From JAFEDN01 sp963712715 (lineage in GTDB: Bacteria; Pseudomonadota; Gammaproteobacteria; Coxiellales; Coxiellaceae), in NCBI GenBank assembly GCA_963712715.1, contig CAVQJI010000058.1, forward strand, positions 161,432 through 225,431: a DNA stretch of 64,000 bases, written 5' to 3'. Both the position numbers and the translations under genes were made by a program. Positions 56,451-64,000 of this stretch are shown piece after piece. The first letter of the stretch is position 1. Each line of letters starts with the position of its first letter. The notes under the pieces were generated by a model. That model did not search any database. It was not told where the DNA came from and saw only the letters and a list, made by a program, of their open reading frames with translations.

Positions 56451-56998
56451 ATATTTTTCTGGGATTTCCGATTCCCGCAGAGGATATTCATACTCTTATC
56501 ACCCTGATACTTCAGGAGCATCCCCATTGGGAATCTCATTCCGCCATTCGCTGGACCCCTGAAGAGAATCATCATTTGACAATGCACTTCTTTGGACCCA
56601 TTGATCCCGTCACACTGAATGAATTAACCGCCGGCCTGGATAAATATTTACGAAAATCAAATGAATTTAAAATTAAAATCAATAAATTATATAATTTTCC
56701 TAAAGTAAATTCAGATCTTGTGGCCGCGTACGTGGAATTGACTAATCCGCTCGCACGGTTATATTCAGAGGTTCAGCTCGCCGTGAAAAATTATGGATTC
56801 ACCCCCGAGGAGCGTCCGTATTTCCCCCACATCACTCTGTGCCGGTCACGGCGCCGGCATGTACTAACAATGAATCCAATCCTGCTTGCGGATTACCCGA
56901 TCAACCTCTCAACGTTGACCCTGTATCAAACCCAATCAACACCCTCCGGAAACCATTATTTGCCACTCCATCAGTGGCGTTTAAGCAACTCTGTCTGA
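56447..56998 (+). CDS. thpR: RNA 2',3'-cyclic phosphodiesterase ThpR (2H family)
   Basis: 183 aa from MNIFLGFPIPAEDIHTLITL. The two HxTx motifs of 2H phosphoesterases are HHLTMHFFG and PHITLCRSR. Opens 2',3'-cyclic phosphates on RNA; formerly called 2'-5' RNA ligase. Intact. Confidence 0.9.
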   Translation: MNIFLGFPIPAEDIHTLITLILQEHPHWESHSAIRWTPEENHHLTMHFFGPIDPVTLNELTAGLDKYLRKSNEFKIKINKLYNFPKVNSDLVAAYVELTNPLARLYSEVQLAVKNYGFTPEERPYFPHITLCRSRRRHVLTMNPILLADYPINLSTLTLYQTQSTPSGNHYLPLHQWRLSNSV

Positions 56999-57021
56999 TT
57001 TAACGGATACTCAAATAATTT

Positions 57022-57134
57022 CGTCATTGCGAGCGTTAGCGAAGCAATTCAGTACATAATTTACACAAAGCTCGTACTGGATTGCTTCGCTAACGCTCGC
57101 AATGACGGTTATTTATGAATTGTCAACAGACCCT
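57022..57134. repeat. MITE-like element, palindrome copy 6
   Basis: Core 57022-57107 (CGTCATTGCGAGCGTTAGCG / CGCTAACGCTCGCAATGACG) with a right outer arm ATGAATTGTCAACAGACCCT (57115-57134). The left outer arm is degenerate. It fills most of the 230-bp gap before the Sel1 array. Confidence 0.88.
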
Positions 57135-57229
57135 ACGAATTGTATGGAAATATCTTAATATGGTATTCTTCATAGAATTTTTAATTTTTAGTAACGAAAT
57201 TATGATCTTTAACATGGAAAAGAGGGTAT

Positions 57230-58846
57230 ATGAAAACAGAAATCTTCCCGGCCGGACAAAAAAATATTGAAGAAACCCTTGAGTTTCCTGGAATAGTCAA
57301 TTTTAGTCAATTGGACTCATATCCATTACATTCAGTTATTCATGAATACAATAATTATTTCTTACGCCCTGCGTCATACTCAGTGTTTGCAAAAATTTCA
57401 TCTTCATTTAAGGCATATTATTACGATCCTCATGAAATACGACCGGCAATCAGAGAAAGAACTTTGACTTCATCTGAAATATATGATTTTAAGCAGGATA
57501 TCAAAGAATTCAAAAAGCTTTATGAAAAGCTGCTGGAATTGTTTAACAGTAGTGATATATGGGCGCCATTCCCTTTGAGATGTTCAAAAATAATAATTGA
57601 ATACTATTATCTTGCTTATAAAATTCCATTGGAGTTAATTGGAAAAATTATCTCCATGAGTATTTGTAATATGGATATTCCCACCTCGCCTGACTATAAG
57701 CACTCTCCTGGAAGTCCGGGTCTTGAATTGTTTGATCGTATGGAAGCTAATGAAGTTTATAAAAAATATAACCGGTTTTTCTATCGGACAGAGATAAATC
57801 TTATACAGAGCTGGACAAGCAGTCAGTTGGAAAAAGGAACTTATTTTGACTATGAATATGATTCTTCGGTTGTCCCAATGAAGATTGAAAAGAGAAAGGG
57901 GAAATCGATAAATAGGGCTCAATTCCTGAATTTTTTAGAAAAATCTTCAAAAAAATTTGAAAGGGGACAGATTGCTGAATATACATCTTCAAGTCAAATT
58001 ACTTATCGATTCAAAATTCTAAATCAGGAATCAGGTAATGATGTCTATATGCTGGATATCAATAACATTATCAGTCTGCTCAACACTTTTAACCCTTTCT
58101 CCACTCCCTCAACGAACCTCGCTTTTTGCAGTACAGTGACAGGCCCTTACCAGAATAGTACTCACACTTTCTCTAATGACGAAAAAATGATGAAAACGCC
58201 ATTTTCCTTGCCAGTCGAGGATCAAAAGGAATTTGACTTTAATAACGATCCGGAATCGCTATGGCAATTAGGAATTTGTTATGCAAATGGCATCTATGGT
58301 TTTAAAAAAAATCCAGAAAATGCGGCAAATTTATTTCGGCAAGCTTCCTTGCAAGGACATGCGAACGCACTCAATAGTTTAGGTTATTGTTACTATAATG
58401 GCGCGGGAGTGACAAAAGATATCAACGAAGCGGTGCGCTTATACCGTCTAGCTGTTGATAAAGGGAATGTGTTTGCACAGTATAATTTGGGTCTTCTTCA
58501 CAAAAACGGCAGCGGCGTGGACAGAGACCACAAAGAAGCGGTGCGATTATTTCGTTTGGCTGCTGGGCAGAACCATGGAAGTGCACAAAGAAAATTAGCT
58601 CACTATTATCATGCGGGTGAAGGAGGACTGAAGAGAGATGACAAAGAAGCCTTCCGGCTTTATCGTTTAAGTGCTAATCCATGTAGTGATTTAAGAGCTG
58701 ATCGACGGGATCAGAAGTCAATAAAGGCGTTAATTGAATTTTATAAGCTAGGTATTGGAGTGATAAAAGATGTGAATGAATCCAGACAATGGGAGATGAT
58801 TTTAAAAGAATATACCGCCAAGAACAGCCCCAACGGTGGCTCATAA
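57230..58846 (+). CDS. Sel1-repeat protein, array member 1
   Basis: 538 aa. N-terminal about 320 residues form a module shared by all array members (MKTEIFPAGQKNIEETLEFP, RPASYSVFAKISSSFKAYYY, MPFPLRCSKIIIEYYYLAYK-like; FFYRTEINLIQSWTSSQLEK) of unknown fold. From residue 337 come five Sel1 repeats (LWQLGICYANGIYGFKKNPE; ALNSLGYCYYNGAGVTKDIN; AQYNLGLLHKNGSGVDRDHK). Sel1 repeats are alpha-solenoids for protein binding, frequent in effectors of intracellular bacteria. No signal peptide. A 34-bp leader, AACATGGAAAAGAGGGTAT, is shared with the others. Intact. Confidence 0.9.
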   Translation: MKTEIFPAGQKNIEETLEFPGIVNFSQLDSYPLHSVIHEYNNYFLRPASYSVFAKISSSFKAYYYDPHEIRPAIRERTLTSSEIYDFKQDIKEFKKLYEKLLELFNSSDIWAPFPLRCSKIIIEYYYLAYKIPLELIGKIISMSICNMDIPTSPDYKHSPGSPGLELFDRMEANEVYKKYNRFFYRTEINLIQSWTSSQLEKGTYFDYEYDSSVVPMKIEKRKGKSINRAQFLNFLEKSSKKFERGQIAEYTSSSQITYRFKILNQESGNDVYMLDINNIISLLNTFNPFSTPSTNLAFCSTVTGPYQNSTHTFSNDEKMMKTPFSLPVEDQKEFDFNNDPESLWQLGICYANGIYGFKKNPENAANLFRQASLQGHANALNSLGYCYYNGAGVTKDINEAVRLYRLAVDKGNVFAQYNLGLLHKNGSGVDRDHKEAVRLFRLAAGQNHGSAQRKLAHYYHAGEGGLKRDDKEAFRLYRLSANPCSDLRADRRDQKSIKALIEFYKLGIGVIKDVNESRQWEMILKEYTAKNSPNGGS

Positions 58847-58924
58847 CAGGCTTGATATGATATTCTTTGCAGAAGTTTTAATTTTAATAAAGAAATTATG
58901 ATCTTAACATGACAAAGAGGGTAT

Positions 58925-60175
58925 ATGAAAACAGAAATCTTCCCGGCCGGACAAAAAAATATTGAAGAAACGCCTGAGTTTCCTGGAATAGTCAATTTTG
59001 ATCAACTGAACTCTTTTCCATTAAATTCAGTTATTCGTAAATACAATAACTATTTCTTACGTCCCGCACTATACTCAGTGTTTGCAAAAATTTCATCTTC
59101 ATTTAAGGCATATTATGTCGATCCTGATGAAATACGAAATGAGGTACCGGCAATAAAAGAAAGACCTTTAACTTCATCTGAAATATATGATTTTAACCAG
59201 GATATCCAAGAATTAAAAAAGCTTTACAAAAAGCTGCTGGAATTATTTGACAGTCTTGATAATGGAATGCCATTCCCTTTGAGATGTTCAAAAATAATAA
59301 TTGAATACTGTTATGTTGCTTATAAAATTCCATTGAAGTTTATTTATAACCTGGATGTCAATAACCTTATCAGCCAGTTTAACACCTTTAACCTTTTCTT
59401 CACTAGCTTAACGAACCTCGCCTTTTGCAGTACAGTGACAGGCCCTTACCAGAACAGTACTCACACTTTCTCTAATTGGTCTACCTTATCCCCAATGGGA
59501 AATGACGAAAAAATAATGAAAACGTCATCTCCCTTGTCAGTCTATAATCAAACGGAATTTGACTTTAGTAACGATCCGGAATCGCTATGGCAGTTAGGAA
59601 TTTGTTATGTAAATGGCAGCCATGGTTTTGAACAAAATCCAAAAAAAGGTGTAAATTTATTTCAGCAAGGTTCCTTGCAAGGACATGCGAAGGCACTCAA
59701 TAGTTTAGGTTATTGTTACTTTAATGGCTTGGGAGTGGTAAAAGATATCAACGAAGCGGTGCGCTTATACCGTTTAGCTGTTGATAAAGGACATGTGGAT
59801 GCACAGTATAATTTAGGTATTTGTTACAGAAACGGCCATGGCGTGGACAGAGACCACAAAGAAGCGGTGCGATTATTTCGTTTGTCTGCTGAGCAGAAAC
59901 ATTCACCAGCACGAGGTTATTTAGCTAACTATTACTATACGGGTCAAGGCGTGGAAAAAGATGACAAAGAAGCATTCCGGCTTTTTCGTTTAAGTGCTAA
60001 TCAAGAGAATAATTTAAATAATCAAAGGCATAAGGAATCAATAAAGGCGTTAATTAATTTTTATAAGCTAGGTATTGGAGTGATAAAAGATGTGAACGAA
60101 TCCAGACAATGGGAGATAATTTTAAAACAGGAGGAAAAATCCACCGCCAGGAGCAGCCCCAACAGTGGCCCATAA
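58925..60175 (+). CDS. Sel1-repeat protein, array member 2 (internally shortened)
   Basis: 416 aa. Same N-terminus (MKTEIFPAGQKNIEETPEFP), but after VAYKIPLKFI it jumps directly to YNLDVNNLISQFNTF, so roughly 140 residues of the member-1 module (from the ELIGKIISM segment to the end of the TYRFKILN segment) are missing in frame. Sel1 repeats from about 217 onward are full. Starts 78 bp after member 1. Confidence 0.9.
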   Translation: MKTEIFPAGQKNIEETPEFPGIVNFDQLNSFPLNSVIRKYNNYFLRPALYSVFAKISSSFKAYYVDPDEIRNEVPAIKERPLTSSEIYDFNQDIQELKKLYKKLLELFDSLDNGMPFPLRCSKIIIEYCYVAYKIPLKFIYNLDVNNLISQFNTFNLFFTSLTNLAFCSTVTGPYQNSTHTFSNWSTLSPMGNDEKIMKTSSPLSVYNQTEFDFSNDPESLWQLGICYVNGSHGFEQNPKKGVNLFQQGSLQGHAKALNSLGYCYFNGLGVVKDINEAVRLYRLAVDKGHVDAQYNLGICYRNGHGVDRDHKEAVRLFRLSAEQKHSPARGYLANYYYTGQGVEKDDKEAFRLFRLSANQENNLNNQRHKESIKALINFYKLGIGVIKDVNESRQWEIILKQEEKSTARSSPNSGP

Positions 60176-60279
60176 CAGACCCTACCTATGGATTGTATGA
60201 AAATATTTTGTATGATATTCTGTATAGAAGTTTTAATTTAGTAAAGAAATTATGATCTTTAACATGAAAAAGAGGGTAT

Positions 60280-61931
60280 ATGAAAACAGAAAGCTTCCCG
60301 GCCGGACAAAAAAATCTTGAAGAAACGCCTGAGTTTCCTGAATAGTCAATTTTAATCAACTGAACTCATATCCATTACATACAGTTATTCAAGAATACAA
60401 TAATTATTTCTTACGTCCTGCGTCATACTCAGTGTTTGCAAAAATTTCATCTTCATTTAAGGCATATTATTACGATTCTCATGAAAAACGAGAAGAGGGA
60501 CCGGCAATAAAAGAAAGACCTTTGACTTTATCTGAAATATATGATTTTAAGCAGGATATCAAAGAATTCAAAAAGCTTTATAAAAAGCTGCTGAAATTAT
60601 TTGACAGTATGCATAATGGAATGCCATTCCCTTTGAAATGTTCAAAAATAATAATTGAATACTATTATGTTGCTTATAAAATTCCATTGGAGTTAATTGG
60701 AAGAATTATCTCCATGAGTATGAGTAATATGGATATCCCCCTCTCTCTCTTTCAACAGCTTGACAGGCCGGGTCTTGAATTGTTTGATCGTATGGAAGCT
60801 CATCAAGTTTATAAAAAATATAACCGGTTTTTCTATCGGACAGAGATAAATCTTATACAGAGCTGGACAAGCAGTCAGTTGAAAAAAGGAACTTATTTTG
60901 ACTATGAATATGATTCTTCGGTTCTCCCAATAAAGATTGGAAAGAAAAAGGGGAAATCGATAAAAGAGGCTCAATTCCTGAAATTTTTTGAGGAATCTTC
61001 AAAAAAATTTGAAAAGGGACAGATTGCAGAATATACGTCTTCAAGTCAATTTACTTATCGATTCAAAATTCTAAATCAGGAATTAGGTGATGATGCCCAT
61101 CAGCTGAATATCAATAACATTATCAGTCTGCTCAACACTTTTAACCCTTTCTCCACTTCCTCAACGAACCTCGCCTTTTGCAGTACAGTGACAGGCCCTT
61201 ACCAGAACAGTACACACACTTTCTCTAATTGGTCTACCTCATTACCAATGGGAAATGACGAAAAAATGATGAAAACGCCATCTCCCTTGTCAGGCTATGA
61301 TCAAAAGGAAACTGGCTTTAATTGCGATCCGGAATATCTATGGCAGTTAGGACTTGCTTATATAGCTGGCAGCCACGGTTTTCCACAAAATCCAGAAAAA
61401 GGGGTATATTTATTTCAGCAGGCTTCCGGGCAAGGACATGCGAACGCACTCAATAGTTTAGGTTATTGTTACTATAAAGGCTTGGGAGTGGTAAAAGATC
61501 TCAATGAAGCGGCGCGCTTATACCGTTTAGCTGCTGATAAAGGGAGTGGGTTTGCACAGCATAATTTAGGTATTTGTTACAAAAACGGCCAAGGCGTGGA
61601 GAGAGACCACAAAGAAGCGGTGCGATTATTTCGTTTGGCTGCTGAGCAGAACCATTCAGGAGCACGAGGTTTTTTAGCTGACTATTACTATAGGGGTGAA
61701 GGAGGACTGGAGAAAGATGACAAAGAAGCATTCCGGCTTTTTCGTTTAAGCGCTAATCGAGAGAATAATTTAGATAATCGAAGGGATAAGAAATCAATAA
61801 AGGCGTTAATTCAATTTTATCAGCTAGGTATTGGAGTGATGAAAGATGTGAACGAATCCAGACAATGGGAATTAATTTTAAAACAGGAAGAAGCATTCAC
61901 CGCCAGGAGCAGCCCCAACGGTGGCCCATAA
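60280..61931 (+). pseudogene. Sel1-repeat protein, array member 3 (one early frameshift)
   Basis: ATG at 60280, MKTESFPAGQKNLEETPEFP, then a stop because one G is lost (CCTGAATAGTC against CCTGGAATAGTC in siblings, about 60340). From 60432 a 499-codon open frame (MFAKISSSFKAYYYDSHEKR) keeps the whole shared module and five Sel1 repeats. It could still be translated from an internal start. Likely very recent damage or a base-calling error. Confidence 0.85.
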
Positions 61932-61965
61932 TAGGCTTGATCTGATATTCTTTGCAGAAGTTTTA

Positions 61966-62155
61966 AGGGCTGTTTATAATTCATTGATTATCCATATTTA
62001 TACACAGATTTAGTCATTGCGAGCGCCAGCGAAGCAATCCAGTTCTAACTTTGTAGAAACTCTGTACTGGATTGCTTCACTGGCGTTCGCAATGACAGTA
62101 TTCTTGTGGAAAATTCTATTTGAAATAACTAATTAATGAATTGTAAATAAACCCT
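61966..62155. repeat. MITE-like element with palindrome copy 7 (complete, 190 bp)
   Basis: Outer arms AGGGCTGTTTATAATTCATT (left) and AATGAATTGTAAATAAACCCT-type (right) surround core 62013-62096 (GTCATTGCGAGCGCCAGCGA... / ...GGCGTTCGCAATGAC). This is the clearest full-length copy in the window. Confidence 0.9.
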
Positions 62156-62201
62156 AATTTTAGTAAAGAAATTATGATCTTTAACATAGAAAAGAGGATA
62201 T

Positions 62202-63644
62202 ATGAAAACAGAAATCTTCCCGGCCAAACAAAAAAATATTGAAGAAACGCCTGAGTTTCCTGGAATAGTCAATTTTAATCAATTGGAATCATATCGATTA
62301 CATTCGGTTATTCATGAATACAATAATTATTTCTTACGTCCTGCGCTATACTCAGTGTTTGCAAAAATTTCATCTTCATTTAAGGCATATTATTACGATC
62401 CTAATGAAAAACAAGAAGAGGAACCGGCAATAAGAGAAAGACCTTTGACTTCATCTGAAATATATGATTTTAAGCAGGATATCAAAGAATACAAAAAGCT
62501 TTATAAAAAGCTGCTGAAATTATTTGACAGTATGGATAATGGAATGCCATTCCCTTTGAAATGTTCAAAAATAATAATTGAATACTACTATATTGTTTAT
62601 AAAATTCCATTGAAGTTAATTGGGGAAATTACCTCCACGAGTATTAATAATACTGATATTACCATCTCGCCTTTGCAAAATCTTGACTACAAACACTCTC
62701 CTGGAGGGCCGGGTCTTGAATTGTTTGATCGTATGGAACCTAATGAAGTTTATAAAAAATATAACCGGTTTTTCTATCGGACAGAGATAAATCTTATACA
62801 GAGCTGGACAAACAGCCAGTTGAAAAAAGGAACTTATTTTGACTATAAATATGATCCTTCGGTGCTCCCAATAAAGCTTGGAAAGAAAAAGGGGAAATCG
62901 ATAAAAGAGGCTCAATTCCTGAAATTTCTTGAGGAATCTTCAGAAAAATTTGAAAAGGGACAGATTGCAGAATATACGCCTTCAAGTCAAATTACTTATC
63001 GATTCAGAATTCTAAATCAGGAATCTGATTTTAATGACGATCCGGAAGTGCTATGGCAGTTAGGAGTTTGTTGTTTAAATGGCAGCCATGGTGTTCAACA
63101 AAATCCAGAAAAAGCGGTATGTTTTTTTCAGCAGGCTTCCATGCAAGGACATGTGAACGCCCTCAATAGTTTAGCTCATTGTTACTATTATGGCTTGGGA
63201 GTGGTAAAAGATCTCAACGAAGCGGCGCGCTTATACCGTTTAGCTGCTGATAAAGGGAGTGTGCTTGCACAGCTTAATTTAGGTATTTTTTACAAAAACG
63301 GTCTAGGCGTGGAGAGAGACCACAACGAAGCGGTGCGATTATTTCGTTTGGCTGCTGAGCAGAAACATTCAGGAGCACGAGGTTTTTTAGCTGACTATTA
63401 CTATAGGGGTGAAGGAGGACTGGAGAAAGATGAGAAAGAAGCATTCCGGCTTTTTCGTTTAAGCGCTAATCGAGAGAATGATTTAAATAATCGAAGGGAT
63501 AAGAAATCGATAAAGGCGTTAATTCAACTTTATCGGCTAGGTATTGGAGTGATGAAAGATGTGAACGAATCCAGACAATGGGAATTAATTTTAAAACAGG
63601 AAGAAGCATTCACCGCCACGAGCAGCCCCAACGGTGGCCCATAA
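62202..63644 (+). CDS. Sel1-repeat protein, array member 4 (different internal deletion)
   Basis: 480 aa. Keeps the N-terminal module (MKTEIFPAKQKNIEETPEFP; FFYRTEINLIQSWTNSQLKK), but the linker between RFRILNQES and DFNDDPEVLWQLG is gone: the roughly 75-residue segment with NIISLLNTFNPFS and FCSTVTGPYQNSTHTFSN is deleted in frame. Sel1 repeats follow from about residue 276. Preceded and followed by a full-length MITE copy. Confidence 0.9.
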   Translation: MKTEIFPAKQKNIEETPEFPGIVNFNQLESYRLHSVIHEYNNYFLRPALYSVFAKISSSFKAYYYDPNEKQEEEPAIRERPLTSSEIYDFKQDIKEYKKLYKKLLKLFDSMDNGMPFPLKCSKIIIEYYYIVYKIPLKLIGEITSTSINNTDITISPLQNLDYKHSPGGPGLELFDRMEPNEVYKKYNRFFYRTEINLIQSWTNSQLKKGTYFDYKYDPSVLPIKLGKKKGKSIKEAQFLKFLEESSEKFEKGQIAEYTPSSQITYRFRILNQESDFNDDPEVLWQLGVCCLNGSHGVQQNPEKAVCFFQQASMQGHVNALNSLAHCYYYGLGVVKDLNEAARLYRLAADKGSVLAQLNLGIFYKNGLGVERDHNEAVRLFRLAAEQKHSGARGFLADYYYRGEGGLEKDEKEAFRLFRLSANRENDLNNRRDKKSIKALIQLYRLGIGVMKDVNESRQWELILKQEEAFTATSSPNGGP

Positions 63645-63678
63645 CAGGCTTGATCTGATATTCTTTGCAGAAGTTTTA

Positions 63679-63867
63679 AGGGCTGTTTATAATTCATTGA
63701 TTATCCATATTTATACACAGATTTAGTCATTGCGAGCGCCAGCGAGGAAATCCAGTTCTAACTTTGTAGAAACTCTGTACTGGATTGCTTCACTGGCGTT
63801 CGCAATGACAGTATTCTTGTGGAAAATTCTATTGAAATAACTAATTAATGAATTGTAAATAAACCCT
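63679..63867. repeat. MITE-like element with palindrome copy 8 (complete)
   Basis: Nearly the same as copy 7 across its length, including outer arms and flanks. Gene 4 and this element therefore look like one duplicated unit of about 1.7 kb. Confidence 0.9.
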
Positions 63868-63917
63868 AATTTTAGTAAAGAAATTATGATCTTTAACATA
63901 GAAAAGAGGAGATACAT

Positions 63918-64000
63918 ATGAAAACAGAAATCTTCCCGGCCAAACAAAAAAATATTGAAGAAACGCCTGAATTTCCTGGAATAGTCAATTTTAATCAATT
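63918..64000 (+). CDS. Sel1-repeat family, array member 5 (partial, beyond window)
   Basis: ATG at 63918 opens MKTEIFPAKQKNIEETPEFP and GIVNFNQ to the edge, the same N-terminus as member 4. The leader here has GAGGAGATACAT, a better-spaced ribosome site than its siblings. Confidence 0.8.
   Translation, partial: MKTEIFPAKQKNIEETPEFPGIVNFNQ

Noticed and set aside
13335..63867. The repeated palindromes as a CRISPR array
   Set aside because: Copies are kilobases apart, self-complementary and without regular spacers; no cas gene is present.

Overview
The window reads as chromosome of a host-associated gammaproteobacterium, most like the Legionellales (Coxiella/Legionella/Rickettsiella relatives). 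The evidence is gammaproteobacterial housekeeping synteny (tgt-yajC-secD-secF, suhB-trmJ-cysteine desulfurase, nnr-tsaE-amiB-mutL-miaA) mixed with large effector-like or surface proteins, Sel1-repeat paralogs, many toxin-antitoxin remnants, dispersed palindromic repeats and a heavy load of broken genes. The taxon is an inference; no rRNA or tRNA gene was seen.

Layout. 1-6 kb: a partial AAA ATPase with an unusual four-copy palindromic site, then bamD, a polyprenol-kinase-like membrane protein, nadE, a DUF498 protein, an L,D-transpeptidase-like protein and rlmB. 6-14.6 kb: an intact vapBC-type module, a decayed Rpn-family nuclease, a giant (1836 aa) surface protein with an N-terminal beta-barrel and Ig-like repeats, and an intact Rpn-family nuclease. 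14.6-21.6 kb: mfd split by a frameshift and by a dispersed repeat, then a repeat-rich graveyard with a secreted-protein remnant, a ParDE-like remnant, nested palindromes, a frameshifted C80-like cysteine-protease domain gene and a brnTA pair with a broken toxin. 21.6-27.1 kb: mnmA, tgt, yajC, secD and secF, all intact.

27.1-37 kb interrupts what is probably an ancestral secF/suhB neighbourhood. It holds a decayed giant gene with a SecA-like motor at its C-terminal end, a suhB-like tail fused to a 5'-truncated second secF whose last 180 residues are identical to the first but differ by synonymous changes, an AAA/DUF4143 ATPase, a palindromic element, a 2OG-Fe(II) oxygenase and a glycosyltransferase. 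37.8-43.5 kb: suhB, trmJ, a three-frame cysteine desulfurase, an IscU-like protein without the usual cysteines, a truncated toxin with its antitoxin, and a frameshifted alanine dehydrogenase. 43.5-57 kb: rnr, nnr, mutL, nagZ, hpt and a threonine dehydratase are all frameshifted, whereas tsaE, amiB, a mazEF-like pair, a nucleotidase, miaA, DUF924, DUF1820 and thpR are open. 57-64 kb: a tandem array of at least five paralogous Sel1-repeat proteins, with in-frame module deletions and interspersed inverted-repeat elements.

Two themes cover the window. First, single-base indels, many in homopolymers, break conserved genes; this is either recent genome erosion or uncorrected sequencing error and has to be settled before gene loss is claimed. 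Second, small non-autonomous repeats (eight copies of one palindrome plus at least three other families) lie between and inside genes, including mutL and mfd.
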